Positions 47,762 to 64,000 of a DNA stretch of 64,000 bases are shown here, one piece after another. The notes beneath the pieces are model-generated. The model made no database searches. It saw only the letters and a program-made list of their open reading frames with translations, and was not told the origin of the DNA. The stretch comes from Girardinichthys multiradiatus (Eukaryota > Chordata > Actinopteri > Cyprinodontiformes > Goodeidae): positions 21,847,093 through 21,911,092 of the forward strand of contig NC_061797.1 in assembly GCF_021462225.1 (NCBI RefSeq), given 5' to 3'. Position numbers and translations under genes: made by a program. The number at the start of each line of letters is the position of its first letter. Position 1 is the stretch's first letter.

Positions 47762-48116
47762 CGCTGAAACAATTAATCCGATTACTCGATTATTGAAATA
47801 ATCGTCAACTGATTTAGTAATCGAATAATCGTTAACTGGAGTACAAACACTCTAAATCATGCCATTTGGTCAAAGAACAATCAATTTAGAGCAGCAATTA
47901 GACAATAATTGTTCAAATTATATATATATATATAGCATTTAAGATGAAAAACCTTCTTTGTTGGTAAATATACTCTATCCAGAACTCCTCAAGTGGCATA
48001 GTATTAGCTACACCTGGTTCAAATTCTGTAAAAGAAAAATCTATTAAGCTTCCTTTGCAATCCCATTATTAATCAATTATTCGAGAAAAATAATCGTCAG
48101 TTGCAGCCCTACTGCA
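47762..48116. mobile_element. MITE-like repeat rich in ATTCGAT/AATCG
   Basis: Starts with 'caacgctgaaacaattaatc' and repeated ATCG/CGAT blocks ('cgattattgaaataatcgtc', 'aatcgaataatcgttaactg') and ends with 'aataatcgtcagttgcagcc'. Ends and motif resemble the hAT-like non-autonomous repeats common in fish. It contains no coding sequence and lies in tgfbrap1 intron 1. Confidence 0.55.
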
Positions 48117-49034
48117 CCTTACCGCAGTCAAAGGCCACAAACAAAAAACATGTGTGCACTCACCTTGACACATAACAGATCAGAAATGTCTTTACATGGG
48201 ATGTATTTTCGTCTGCACTTTGGTTGCCATTACATTTAGCAGAACACAACAAAATACTCCCAGACAGTCGAGTTACGCTGATTATAAGCATTTACAGCAA
48301 TTTGACCAATAATGTCGGTAATTTGAGTGAATGTTTCAAATGAATACCTCCTGAAACTGTCTTCCATAGATCTATGTTTCACATGGCATCATATGGCAAT
48401 GATTGCAGATTTCAACACATCTGTACATGAAGCATGTGACTCTTTACTTCCTGACTGTTAAACCATTAACATATAAATATATATATATATATAAGCGTTT
48501 ATGGATATTTAATTACGTATGCAAGTGTTTAAGACAAGAGCCGAGGAAAGAAAGCGATAATTTCTCTTTCATACTTCAGGATTGACATTAGCTGCCTGCT
48601 AGCTTCCCAAACCAAGCGCCTACTGACGGCAGGACGAGTTCGCTCATAGTTAAAGCCAACTATCTGAAGACAGGGTCTTGTATTTACATGTTGTCACTGC
48701 TTAACAAAGATTGAAACGGACTGTCTGTCGTTGGGGTTTTTTTTAACCCGTGGGAATCTTACTTTTGAAGCTACCATTAGCCTACGCCTAATTAGCTAGG
48801 CTAAAGCTAGCGGTATTTTTATAGTTGTTGGATTTCCAGTAATGTGACTAAAACGGGAATTGATCACCATGTGTTAAATGCAGCTATGTTGTTTCGCTAT
48901 TCCATGGACATGCGTGGCTGCATTAAAATAACTTGAATCTAGTCGATCTCCCTTCCCTTGACCTGATGCTCTGAGGACCAACTCCCTGCCGAGTTTTAGG
49001 TGAAGTTGTCGGTGTTAGCAGCCAAGATACCTAC
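48117..49034. other. Remainder of tgfbrap1 intron 1
   Basis: AT-rich intronic sequence with a short (TA)n at about 48475-48493. No gene, RNA gene or clear element was recognised. Confidence 0.3.
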
Positions 49035-49270
49035 CGCTGCAGACAGAGCTCAGGACGGCAGGCCGAATCAGCACCAACAGGCGAGCCCTAATGCTCTGGA
49101 CACAGCCGCCAAGGGATGTTTTTAGAAATACACATCAATTTAGCCATGGCGCCCAAATAGGCACCGAGCCGCACTGAGTAAATCTGCGTTTTTACTGGAA
49201 GAGTCCTTCCTATCCAAAGAAAAACCGCCTCCCATCTGAACCTCCGCTGACTGCAGGTGGAACAAAGATG
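49035..49270 (-). promoter_or_regulatory. tgfbrap1: Likely tgfbrap1 non-coding first exon and promoter
   Basis: On the minus strand a donor (GCAGCG|gtaggtatc, exon edge 49035) could splice to the acceptor just 5' of the coding start (tctag or tttag at 47325-47331). The stretch is CG-enriched compared with the flanks. A second candidate exon, 49732-49781, also has a donor (CAACAG|gtgcgttc). Which is used is not visible. Confidence 0.4.
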
Positions 49271-49458
49271 CGTTCAAGACCACCAACAGGGGCGGAAATC
49301 TGCGCAGGCAGGCAGACAGACAGAAAGCTATTCCAAGTGTGCTATCTAAAGATGTCTACATTGATATATATTAGATTGTTAATATATGTCAATGGATGTT
49401 TATCATTGGTTGCCTTGTTATTTACATTGGCTTGATGTGAAAATGTAACATACACACA

Positions 49459-49461
<3 letters not shown>

Positions 49462-49513
<52 letters not shown>
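49462..49513. repeat. (TA)n microsatellite
   Basis: About 26 uninterrupted TA units between the divergent tgfbrap1 and cul4a 5' ends. Confidence 0.97.
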
Positions 49514-49516
<3 letters not shown>

Positions 49517-49532
49517 TTAAATCTGAGTACTC

Positions 49533-49624
<92 letters not shown>
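49533..49624. repeat. (ATAG)n microsatellite
   Basis: About 23 uninterrupted ATAG units, 20 bases from the (TA)n tract, between tgfbrap1 and cul4a. Confidence 0.97.
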
Positions 49625-50273
49625 GAAGGCACAGGATTGCTAAGGTATCAAACGTTTTCATTATCGTTTTACCTTTCAACATAAATTTAACCAAAAATTT
49701 CAACCCTCCATAAAAATCCGAGCTATTCTTGAACGCACCTGTTGAAGTGAACCCGTCCGAGAAAAGCCATTTTGTTATGCTAGCTAGCTAAATGGTGAAG
49801 GCAGCTACCAACAACATGAGTCTGATGTTTCAACGCTAACTATGTTGCGTTGGAGCTCCTCTTTTTCTTGCCCAACACATTAACCGAGCTGGTTAAAATA
49901 CGCATGTAGTCCGCACTGACAAGGACTAGCCTGCAAAGCTAAAACAAAAAAGTGGCGAATGGGACGAAAACTGGTCGCCGAAGTGTGCTGCAGTTTTAGA
50001 TAACACTCCGTTAGCTAGCTATGTGTTTACTTAGCGGTCTATTCTTTAGTTCATCTTTTATGCTCACGTAGTGCTATGTTTGTCAAGTTTTTGCAACATT
50101 TGTGCTTTAAATAGACGTCCTCTGGTGCCGGCCAAAGACAATCTAGTTCAACGACGGGGCTGCATTGCTGAGAGCGAACAAAACAGGCAACAGGACAATC
50201 CAGCGGTAACTTAGCAAAAAAAAAAAAAAAGACTTGGAGGCATACAGCGGTAAGCCAAAGCGCTAATCTGATA

Positions 50274-56640
<6,367 letters not shown>

Positions 56641-57380
56641 GGGAATGGCGCTGTAGCTGCCGTGCTTTTTCTCACAGCGAACGCACAGCTGGCCCCACCG
56701 CACAGGATTACAGCCCCTCAGCCACCCGACTCTCCTCTGCTGCCCATCTTGTCCCTAACATTCACAATCCTGGACGCCATGTTCAGAAGAAGCAGAACTT
56801 CAGAGAGACGAGAGACTTGGCTGTGCTGTTCCCCATTCTGCAATATCCTTAATAGGACTCTGACACTGGGCTGCATACGTGGACTGGGTTGTTGGTGTTG
56901 ATGGTTGGTTATGACTAACAAATCTTCTAATGCAAAACTCAACTGAAAATAACTAGCACTTTCCTTTGTTTTTGTTTTGATTTTTGAGATTGAGTTTTCC
57001 TTACATCACGTTATGAATCACTCTTTGTATTTCACGGCTTGTTTGTCTTGAGTTTTTGGATTTTTTTTTCTTCTTCTTCTTGAGGTGTTCTACCTTTCAT
57101 TGGCTGTGCTAACTGCCGAGTGTCAACCTGACTGGATTGGTTGCTTGTATGGTTAGAGAAGCAGCTGCTGATGTGAGACAGAGTCTTGAGGAAAACGTTG
57201 GCTGATGTGATTGGGCTCACTGTGTTTTACACAATAGCTAAAAGACATGCAGGCCAGCCATTTGTGTATTTTGATTTTCAGTATCTTGAATGTTTGACCA
57301 AAACGTCCAATGTCACATGCTGATGTTTTTGTAGATCGGAGTGCAAAAAGTGAATTTGAATAAATGAATATTTAATGATC
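56641..57380 (+). other. cul4a: cul4a 3' untranslated region with poly(A) signal
   Basis: Follows the cul4a stop codon. AATAAA at 57359-57364 is a good poly(A) signal. No other gene is evident. Confidence 0.6.
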
Positions 57381-58268
57381 GAGTTTTAATTCATGTTTTT
57401 TTTTTCGATTATTTGTGAAACATACCTCTGCTATGTTCTTTTACAACATAGTTTAACATGTCCTCCTGCCTGATGATGTCAGGTTAGGTTTTCCTGTTTT
57501 AACCCACCATTGTTTGGTAGGTTTCTATACATCTTAAGCTTTAGCTACGACGACATTTTCAAACTTTTGTTGCCCAGGTTTTACCAGTGAGGAGCCATTC
57601 AGAATTATAACAGGTTTATGGAAGTGAAAATATAAAAACAAAACATGAAAAGTGAATCTTTTATGGTTTAATGGGAGGGATCATGAAATTGTTATAAAGT
57701 TTAGTGAAGCCGAACTGTGCAGTAGGAATGTATCAGGCTGCTGCTAAGAGTTGGACAGGAGCATTAAAGCAGCCTCTGGGTTCCTTTTGGCCTTTTGCAC
57801 AGCCTCGTGAAATGATGAGGGTGTCAGCTGACTTGACCACAAGTTATCTACATTGAAGCTTGCAAAGCAAAGACAACCTGCAGACCCTCTGGGCCACGCA
57901 GCACATTAAACTGAGCGGTAAAAACTTCTTGAACAATATTATTTACCTTTTCATAATGCTCCTCTGATTGTATTGCAATAATAAACTGAGTTTGGAAGGG
58001 AAACAAGGCCTGTCTTCAGCCCTCCATTATCACACTCAAATAAGTCAACTTTATTTATGGCACAGATGTGAGAAGCCATCGTCTGGGTTGTTTTAGTTCC
58101 TTTTTCTCTATAGGTGTCATCTGTTTTACTGAAACTAAGTCATCATCAAGGTTTTCTATCACTAACACAGAACAAAACCCTATTTTTAGTACATCAGCAG
58201 TGCATTTTTTTCGGAGTCCAGCTCAGTTCACAGCAGCTGAAGAAAGAGGAAGAGGAGGGAGGGATGGT
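57381..58268. other. cul4a-lamp1 intergenic spacer
   Basis: About 900 bases between the cul4a poly(A) signal and the lamp1 promoter. No open frame or repeat is convincing. Confidence 0.35.
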
Positions 58269-58278
58269 GTCACGTGAC
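58269..58278. promoter_or_regulatory. lamp1: CLEAR element (TFEB/TFE3 site) of lamp1
   Basis: The palindrome GTCACGTGAC exactly matches the CLEAR consensus. It is about 350 bases upstream of the lamp1 ATG and near the presumed transcription start. TFEB and TFE3 bind such sites to raise lysosomal genes. LAMP1 is a known TFEB target in mammals. Confidence 0.85.
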
Positions 58279-58303
58279 TGGGTCGCTCATGAACGCTGCC
58301 AGT

Positions 58304-58312
58304 TCACATGAC
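58304..58312. promoter_or_regulatory. lamp1: Second E-box-like site, lamp1 promoter
   Basis: TCACATGAC, 26 bases downstream of the CLEAR palindrome, is a CACATG E-box flanked as in MiT-family sites. It could be a second weaker TFEB/MITF site. Confidence 0.5.
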
Positions 58313-58626
58313 GGACCCAGACACTGTTTATTCATGCTGCGGGACTGAGATCGATAATTACGCACAGTTTCGGGTACTTTTCCGTCTGCAGGAGCTGATT
58401 TACAGCAACGTAACATCCCCGTCCACCCCATCATCGGACGACAGATACAGATAAACATCCATCAAAGGAGCTCCATCACCATTCGGCGTTGCTTCACTTG
58501 GAGCTAACGATCCCTGCAGGCAGGTGCAGGAGCAGCAGCTGACCCGCCTGCGCCTACAGCGGAGACACAACCCCTCCTCCGGCAATTCCCCCATCTTTTT
58601 CGGCGGAGGAAACCTGTGCATTTAAG

Positions 58627-61600
58627 ATGAAAGTCCGCCAGTGTTTAGCCCCGCTTTTCATCGCCTGCTTTGGGGTTTTGGGTGAGTGTTTTTGCTGTTA
58701 AAAGTGGCGCTAAATGCTACCGTGAGCCTAATCTACGTCATTAATTTGGCTCCAGACTGTGAGGTAGCTGACTCCCACCCAGCACCACCCTTCCTTCAGC
58801 TGTCGAGAAGGGCTGAATTATCAACAAACTTCCCAGGAGGGGGCCTACCACCCACACGGGCCCCCGCGTCCTGAGCGCCTTCTACGGAATCACATTTATA
58901 ATTTGCGTCGCTAATTAACACTATCAGCTGTTAGAACCTTCATCACTTACGGCTGGTACTTGTTTAAATACAATTACTGGGACTTTAAGGTTAAGGTCAT
59001 AATAATACAACAAATAAATAATATCACCACTAAAACTAAATACGTTTTTTTTTTATCATAAGTAAATGCAAAACAATATAGTCACCCCAACATGTGTAGT
59101 TCCCGGAAATTACGAGAATTTGCAAATATTTAATTTGAATGGATTAACCAATTTATAATTGAATAAATTCGTTAATTTTATTTTAGAAACGCCTGAATGC
59201 TATCAATGCAAATGGTTTATGCAACATCCTGTTTTAGAATAGAGGCTTTTAGGGTAAGGTGTGAAATGCGCATTTTTAGGCCTCTCGGGAAGGAATTATG
59301 GCAACTACTTTTAGTGTTTATTCATCAAATTTATCATTTTTGTTCCATCTAAAGCTGGACTGTTGCAAATCTCTTTTCTGAATCACTTTTTAAACAGTGT
59401 AGATACAAATGTATTGATCTTAATATAGAAACCGTAGGTAAATATTGGCTACAAAAGGAAACTTTAAACCCTAAAAGGGGATTGGTGCCTTTCATTGCAG
59501 ATCCTTTGAAGGTTTTTCCTGTCAACTAAAGTTTGTGGAAAAGTCCCCAGACAATTTTCTCTCGTTTGTGTTTGATCCTGTTATAAAGTCTTTGTATTGT
59601 CAGTGTTTTAGACCCACAGATGAGCTTCATTGTTGTCATTTGAGAGCTTCACATGACTGTACAATGGCTTTGTGTTGCACACAGCTCTGGAGGGGCCCAC
59701 AGACAGTGTTTATAACTGGTGAATTCCCTTCAAATACACACAGGCACATGGTGCTGCTTGACATAAGGGCAGCACAGCTTTAATAGTTACAGAATAGTTT
59801 CATTTTATAATGTTCATTCACATGTAAACTTTGCAGTTTTTAAGCACAGACTGTTTGCAGTTTTGCTTCTGGATCATTTAATTTCCGCACCAACATTGTC
59901 CTCTATGCTGAAGCTGCAGATTGGGATAACTTTCTGTCTGATGTATAAACAGTTTGCCGTCAGCAGCTTTATATTTTGTACACACAATAGCTTACCTCAT
60001 GACTGGAATGCAGCGTTGAGTAAGCTGCGTGTTTACAGTTTGAACAGAGGTGACCTGAGGGTCACGTTTAAAAAAAGGTAGCGATTTGCGACTGGCAGAG
60101 GTAGAGATGCCTGAGGGGTGACTGCTCCCAATTAGATTATTATTTTAACTCAGAAATCGGGAGAAGCAGACTGTGTTACATATAAAATTGACAACATCAT
60201 GTTGGAATACTACTCAGGCTGAAGATAAATAATAGTTATTAATAGTGCAAGGCATTATTATCTGGCATCTATTTATTGATTGTTTATTTTTTAATTGTAT
60301 TTAAAGTTTTTTACACTTTCTGGGGATTGTGCAAAAAAGGTTGGAGACTAGATTTCTTTTGCCCCCTAGCGGCAGCGTGTGTGAACTGTCATTCTTATTT
60401 CATATATAGGACAGTGTCGATTCACATTAGATTCTCCTAATTTGTAAAGTTTTACTAGTAAGGTGTAATAAATAATAATAAAATGCATAATAATAATGTA
60501 GTTTTTATGCAGATAAATGCAACAACAATGAAGCAGACATTTTTAAAAGGTTGCTGTCAAACTAGTAATTAATAATAACTTCTAACATACTGATAATATT
60601 TAGATGAAGCTATTCTAAGCTCCAATAAAGGAGACATATGTTTGTTAAAAAAGAAAAAACATCTGTTTAAAGTCCGATGATATGCCAATGCTAATGACTT
60701 CATAAAAATAAGTTTTGCAATTTTCTATTTTAAAAGGTGTTCAGAAATATTTATTTTGTAAGTCTGCCAAAATGCCAGTGAAGTTGCGTTTCCTAGCAAC
60801 TTATCAGGGTATCTCTGTACCCTGGTAGTTTTTCATATCTTAACTTACAAACTTAAGAACTCAGGTTTATTTAATGTGAAGAAGGAAAAACTTGAGTATG
60901 CATTTCTGTGTAGTTTCATTGAATTTATGCCATTTTAAAACCATTTCTACATTATATAGCTGTGTTTTCTGCTCTTTTACTGTATTCTGTTTCCTTCTCT
61001 GCAGGTTGCATTCAGGCGGTGACTCTTGAGGTGAAGGAGAGGAACTCCACCTGCATCAAAGCCGAGCTGTCTGCGTTACTCTTCATCACTTACACCACCT
61101 CCAACAGCACAGTAAATTCTCAGTATTCAACTTTTTAACCCCACATTTTAATCCAGAAAGTGCCACCTTTTCTTGGCATTATGTCCTTCGCCCTTTGAAC
61201 TCATTTGTTTCCTCCCCTCAGAGGAATGTTTCCACCTCTCTGCCCAACTCCACCTCAGTCGATGCAGCAAGCAGCTCGTGCGGCGAAGACGGCCGCCCGC
61301 CGTGGCTGGTGGCGGTGTTTGGATCGGGCCACGCGCTCGGCCTGAGCTTCTCAACCAACGGGAGTTTTTATAGCGTCACCAACCTGACGCTGCAGTACAA
61401 CCTGAGCGACGCAAAGCTTTTCCCTGATTCCAACGGTTCTGGTGAGAAATGCATCACACTGTCCCGCCTCAAGAGTTAAAACACATGTAGAGTTTACTGA
61501 AAAAAACACATTTTGAATTCGAAATTGGCTTTTAGTACCTTTATACAGGGGCCAGAGTGGTAGAGGTTCGTCCTGTAACTGGTGGGTTGCCGGTTCGAAC

Positions 61601-63242
61601 CCCTGTTCTATCTGTCTCAGTCGTTGTATCCTTGGGCAAGACTTCACCCTCTTTGCCTGCTGATGGTGGTCAGAGGGCTCGGAGGCGCCAGTGTATGGAA
61701 GCCTCGTTTCTGTCAGTGTGCCCCCAGGGCAGCTGTTGCTACAACATAACTTACCATTGTCAGTGTGTGAATGTGTGCATGAATGGGTGAATGACTGATT
61801 GTAGAGTACAGGGCTTTTGGGTCTCTGGGGACTTAATAAAGCACTATACAAGAGCAGACCATTTATAGCTAATTCACTGCATGCACGCCTGTGTCCAAGG
61901 TGTAGTGACTGTGGTGAGTGCTTCAGTTGGGATCTCGGCTCTGATCAACACCACCTACCGCTGTATGAGTCCCACCACCATCAGAGCCGGAGGAGCTGCC
62001 GTCACCTTCTCTGCTATGAGGCTGGAGGCATACATGCCAGGAAATGACCTCAGCCCAGCAGGTTCGATCTTCTTACTGGGATACTTTCAACATCTTTTTT
62101 TTTTTTTTTTTTCTTGCTTCAAAACTGATCATGCATCTGTTGTCGTATGTCCTGTCACAGAAAGTGTGTGTGTGGCAGATCAAACCACCACAGCAGCTCC
62201 CCCTACCTCTGCCATCACTATTATTACAAGCACAACAGGAGCTCCAACGCCAACTCCACCAGGAACACCTGAAACCGGAACATTCTCAGTGAAGAACAGC
62301 AGTGGTACCGTTTGTCTCCTCGCCAAAATGGGTCTGCAGCTCAACATCTCCTACGTCTCTCAGTCTCAAAATAAGGTTAATGTGAAGCTCCCATTACTGA
62401 TGAGCAGCTAGTATTATAGTACACAGTATTCTAAACCGGTTGTCTTCTCAATTGCCAGACTGTTCAAGAATTATTCAACGTGAACCCCAACCTGACCGTT
62501 TCATCAGGATCATGTGGAGGCACCACTGCCACCTTAGCTTTAACACAACAAGCCACCACGCTCAACTTTACCTTCTCAGTGGTAACGCCTATGTTCTCAG
62601 TGAATTTCCATCGATGGGTCTCCAGATATTACAAGTAGTAAACGCTTTTTCTCCATCTGCAGAACTCGACCACCACCAAATACCACCTGAGTGGGATAAA
62701 TCTGTTCGCCAACTGGTCCGATATGAGTGGTAGGCCACTGGTTTTTAGTATCTTTGCTCTGATTGCGAACTTCTGGATGGAAAAAGTTCTGATGCTCTCT
62801 TTCTCCCCCAGACCCCTTCTCAGCCAGTAACACCAGTCTGGACTATCTTCAGAGCACACTGGGCCACTCCTACATGTGCAACACAGAGCAAACTCTGCTG
62901 GTGGTCCCAGCTTTGTCGATCAACACATTCAGGCTGCAGGTACAGCCGTTTGGAGTCACAGCCAATCAGTTTGCAGCAGGTACTAATTGATTGTTTTCTT
63001 ATACTCTTTATTGTTACCATTTCATTTCAGAACTGTAGAAATTGTCTGAGATCTATACCACTTCTGACATAGTAATCTATTTTTGAAACCTGCACTGTGC
63101 AGCGGAGGAATGCCAGTTGGACCAGGACCAGATGTTGATCCCCATCATCGTTGGAGCAGCTCTGGCTTTTCTGGTGCTGATCGTCCTCATCGCATATCTA
63201 ATAGGCAGGAAGAGGAGCCATGCTGGATACCAGACCATCTGA
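58627..63242 (+). CDS. lamp1: LAMP1, lysosome-associated membrane glycoprotein
   Basis: Exons: 58627-58681, 61005-61111, 61222-61441, 61900-62061, 62161-62375, 62459-62581, 62663-62729, 62812-62979, 63103-63242; 418 residues (human 417). It starts MKVRQCLAPLFIACFGVLG, a signal peptide split by intron 1. Two Cys-paired luminal domains rich in N-x-S/T sites (RNST, NSTS, NLTL, NTTY, NSSG, NISY) flank a Thr/Pro hinge (TTTAAPPTS, APTPTPPGTPETG). One transmembrane helix follows (PIIVGAALAFLVLIVLIAYL) and an 11-residue tail ending GYQTI, the lysosomal sorting signal of LAMP1 type (GYxxI). LAMP1 forms the protective glycocalyx of lysosomes. The neighbour cul4a upstream is as in mammals. A CLEAR element lies upstream. 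Confidence 0.97.
58682..61004 (+). other. lamp1: lamp1 intron 1 (2.3 kb)
   Basis: Non-coding intron splitting the signal peptide codons. I see no gene or recognisable element; its sequence is AT-rich. Confidence 0.6.
61545..61858 (+). repeat. tRNA-derived SINE in lamp1 intron
   Basis: A polymerase III B-box match (gccggttcgaacccc, 61590-61604) lies downstream of a box-A-like 'tggtagaggttcgtcc'. The body text 'ccttgggcaagacttcaccc' and the tail 'aataaagcactatacaagag' match a SINE common to teleosts. It lies on the same strand as lamp1. Confidence 0.75.
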
Positions 63243-63600
63243 TTGGACGTTTCATTCAACCTAAACCTTACAGACTGGGTGTTGGAGAAAAAAAAAAAAA
63301 AAAGAGCGTGTGAAGGAGTTAGTACAGGAAAAGCCTGATTAAGTGGAAACTGTTCTCTGCATGTCCTCTGGATATTCTATTTTACTTTGCGCGGGCGATA
63401 AAATGTGAGCTACCTGCTGACTTTAGACGATGATTATCATGACGAACCAGGAGAGGACTGAGGAGCTCACCAGTTCAGATCTTCGCTTATATTGTCGACA
63501 GGTGGAAGCGTCGCTTGAATTGTTGTTTGTTTTTTTACCTGATTGACAATAAAGAGGCAGGAAGAATTAAATGAACTGTAAGATATTTTAACATCTTTAG
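63243..63600 (+). other. lamp1: lamp1 3' untranslated region with poly(A) signal
   Basis: The 3' UTR begins after the stop at 63240-63242. An A-run at 63285-63302 and AATAAA at 63548-63553 are seen; the latter would end the transcript near 63570. Confidence 0.65.
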
Positions 63601-63784
63601 AACTATTTAAGTGAACTAGAGATTTACTTTGTCCTGGATGTTTATTCTGTCTGGTCCTCGATGAAAACGGAAATCTCTAAATATGCCCCTATTGATAACT
63701 GAGCACAGTGAAGACTAAGTAAAGGGGGACATTCTTGGATTTTTCAACGTGGAGTAATATTTACCCTCCTTTCTTGCATATCTA

Positions 63785-64000
63785 AAGCTGCAGTAGGTAA
63801 CTTGAAATAAATTTATTTTTATTTTTTTTTTACATTTTTGTTAAAAGTGCCACTTTGTCCTGACAGTACAATATGCGACACATGATCTGTGAAAAAAAAA
63901 ATCAAGCTCCTCTGGCTCCTCCCAATGGTCCTACTGCCATTTGCAGAAATACACCACTCCAACCAATCAGTAGGAGTACAAAAATAACCAATCAGAGACA
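63785..64000. repeat. Interspersed teleost repeat, cut by window end
   Basis: 'ctgcagtaggtaacttgaaa' followed by 'cctctggctcctcccaatgg' and 'aaccaatcagagaca' belongs to a fish repeat I recall from many introns. It continues beyond base 64000. Family name not known to me. Confidence 0.5.

Noticed and set aside
49533..49624. CRISPR-like regular repetition
   Set aside because: It is a simple (ATAG)n microsatellite with no spacers, in a vertebrate genome.
49422..49703. Open frame with repeated SIYLSIYL/IYIYIY residues
   Set aside because: It is a translation of the (TA)n and (ATAG)n microsatellites.
61351..61851. 166-codon minus-strand open frame
   Set aside because: Opposite to lamp1 exon 3 and the SINE; no similarity to a protein.

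Overview
The window is nuclear DNA from a ray-finned (teleost) fish. Genes are split into many short exons with GT-AG introns, the proteins are clearly vertebrate orthologues, and the introns and intergenic gaps are full of fish-typical Tc1/mariner DNA transposons, LINE debris and a tRNA-derived SINE. Exon chains below were built by hand from splice sites, reading phase and conservation. Coding lengths of all five named genes come out as exact multiples of three.

Layout from left to right: a truncated Tc1-like element (1-1325); a plus-strand KAP-family P-loop protein resembling NKPD1 (about 1.5-11.5 kb); a Tc1 copy with one nonsense codon (11.9-13.5 kb); lims1/PINCH on the minus strand (13.7-20.2 kb) with two alternative last exons; fbxl3 on the minus strand (21.3-29.6 kb); an intact Tc1 copy (31.7-33.3 kb); tgfbrap1 on the minus strand (34-49 kb), whose introns hold an L1 remnant and a deleted Tc1 copy; cul4a on the plus strand (50.3-57.4 kb); and lamp1 on the plus strand (58.3-63.6 kb). 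The last 0.2 kb is another dispersed repeat.

Functionally the genes are housekeeping: LIMS1 scaffolds integrin-linked kinase at focal adhesions; FBXL3 is the F-box subunit that targets cryptochromes; TGFBRAP1 is the Vps3-like subunit of the CORVET endosomal tether; CUL4A is the scaffold of CRL4 ubiquitin ligases; LAMP1 is the major lysosomal membrane glycoprotein. cul4a-lamp1 adjacency is the same as in mammals, while lims1/tgfbrap1 and fbxl3/cul4a/lamp1 are on two different human chromosomes (2q12 and 13q, from memory), so the window interleaves two ancestral blocks.

The most notable observations are a minor-spliceosome AT-AC intron in cul4a, a phase-matched pair of alternative last exons in lims1, a perfect CLEAR/TFEB palindrome upstream of lamp1, loss of both Walker motifs in the KAP protein, and three very similar Tc1 copies in three states (intact, one stop codon, internally deleted) that point to recent activity. 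I found no clearly undescribed system; the strongest candidates for new annotation are the splicing features and the young transposon family.
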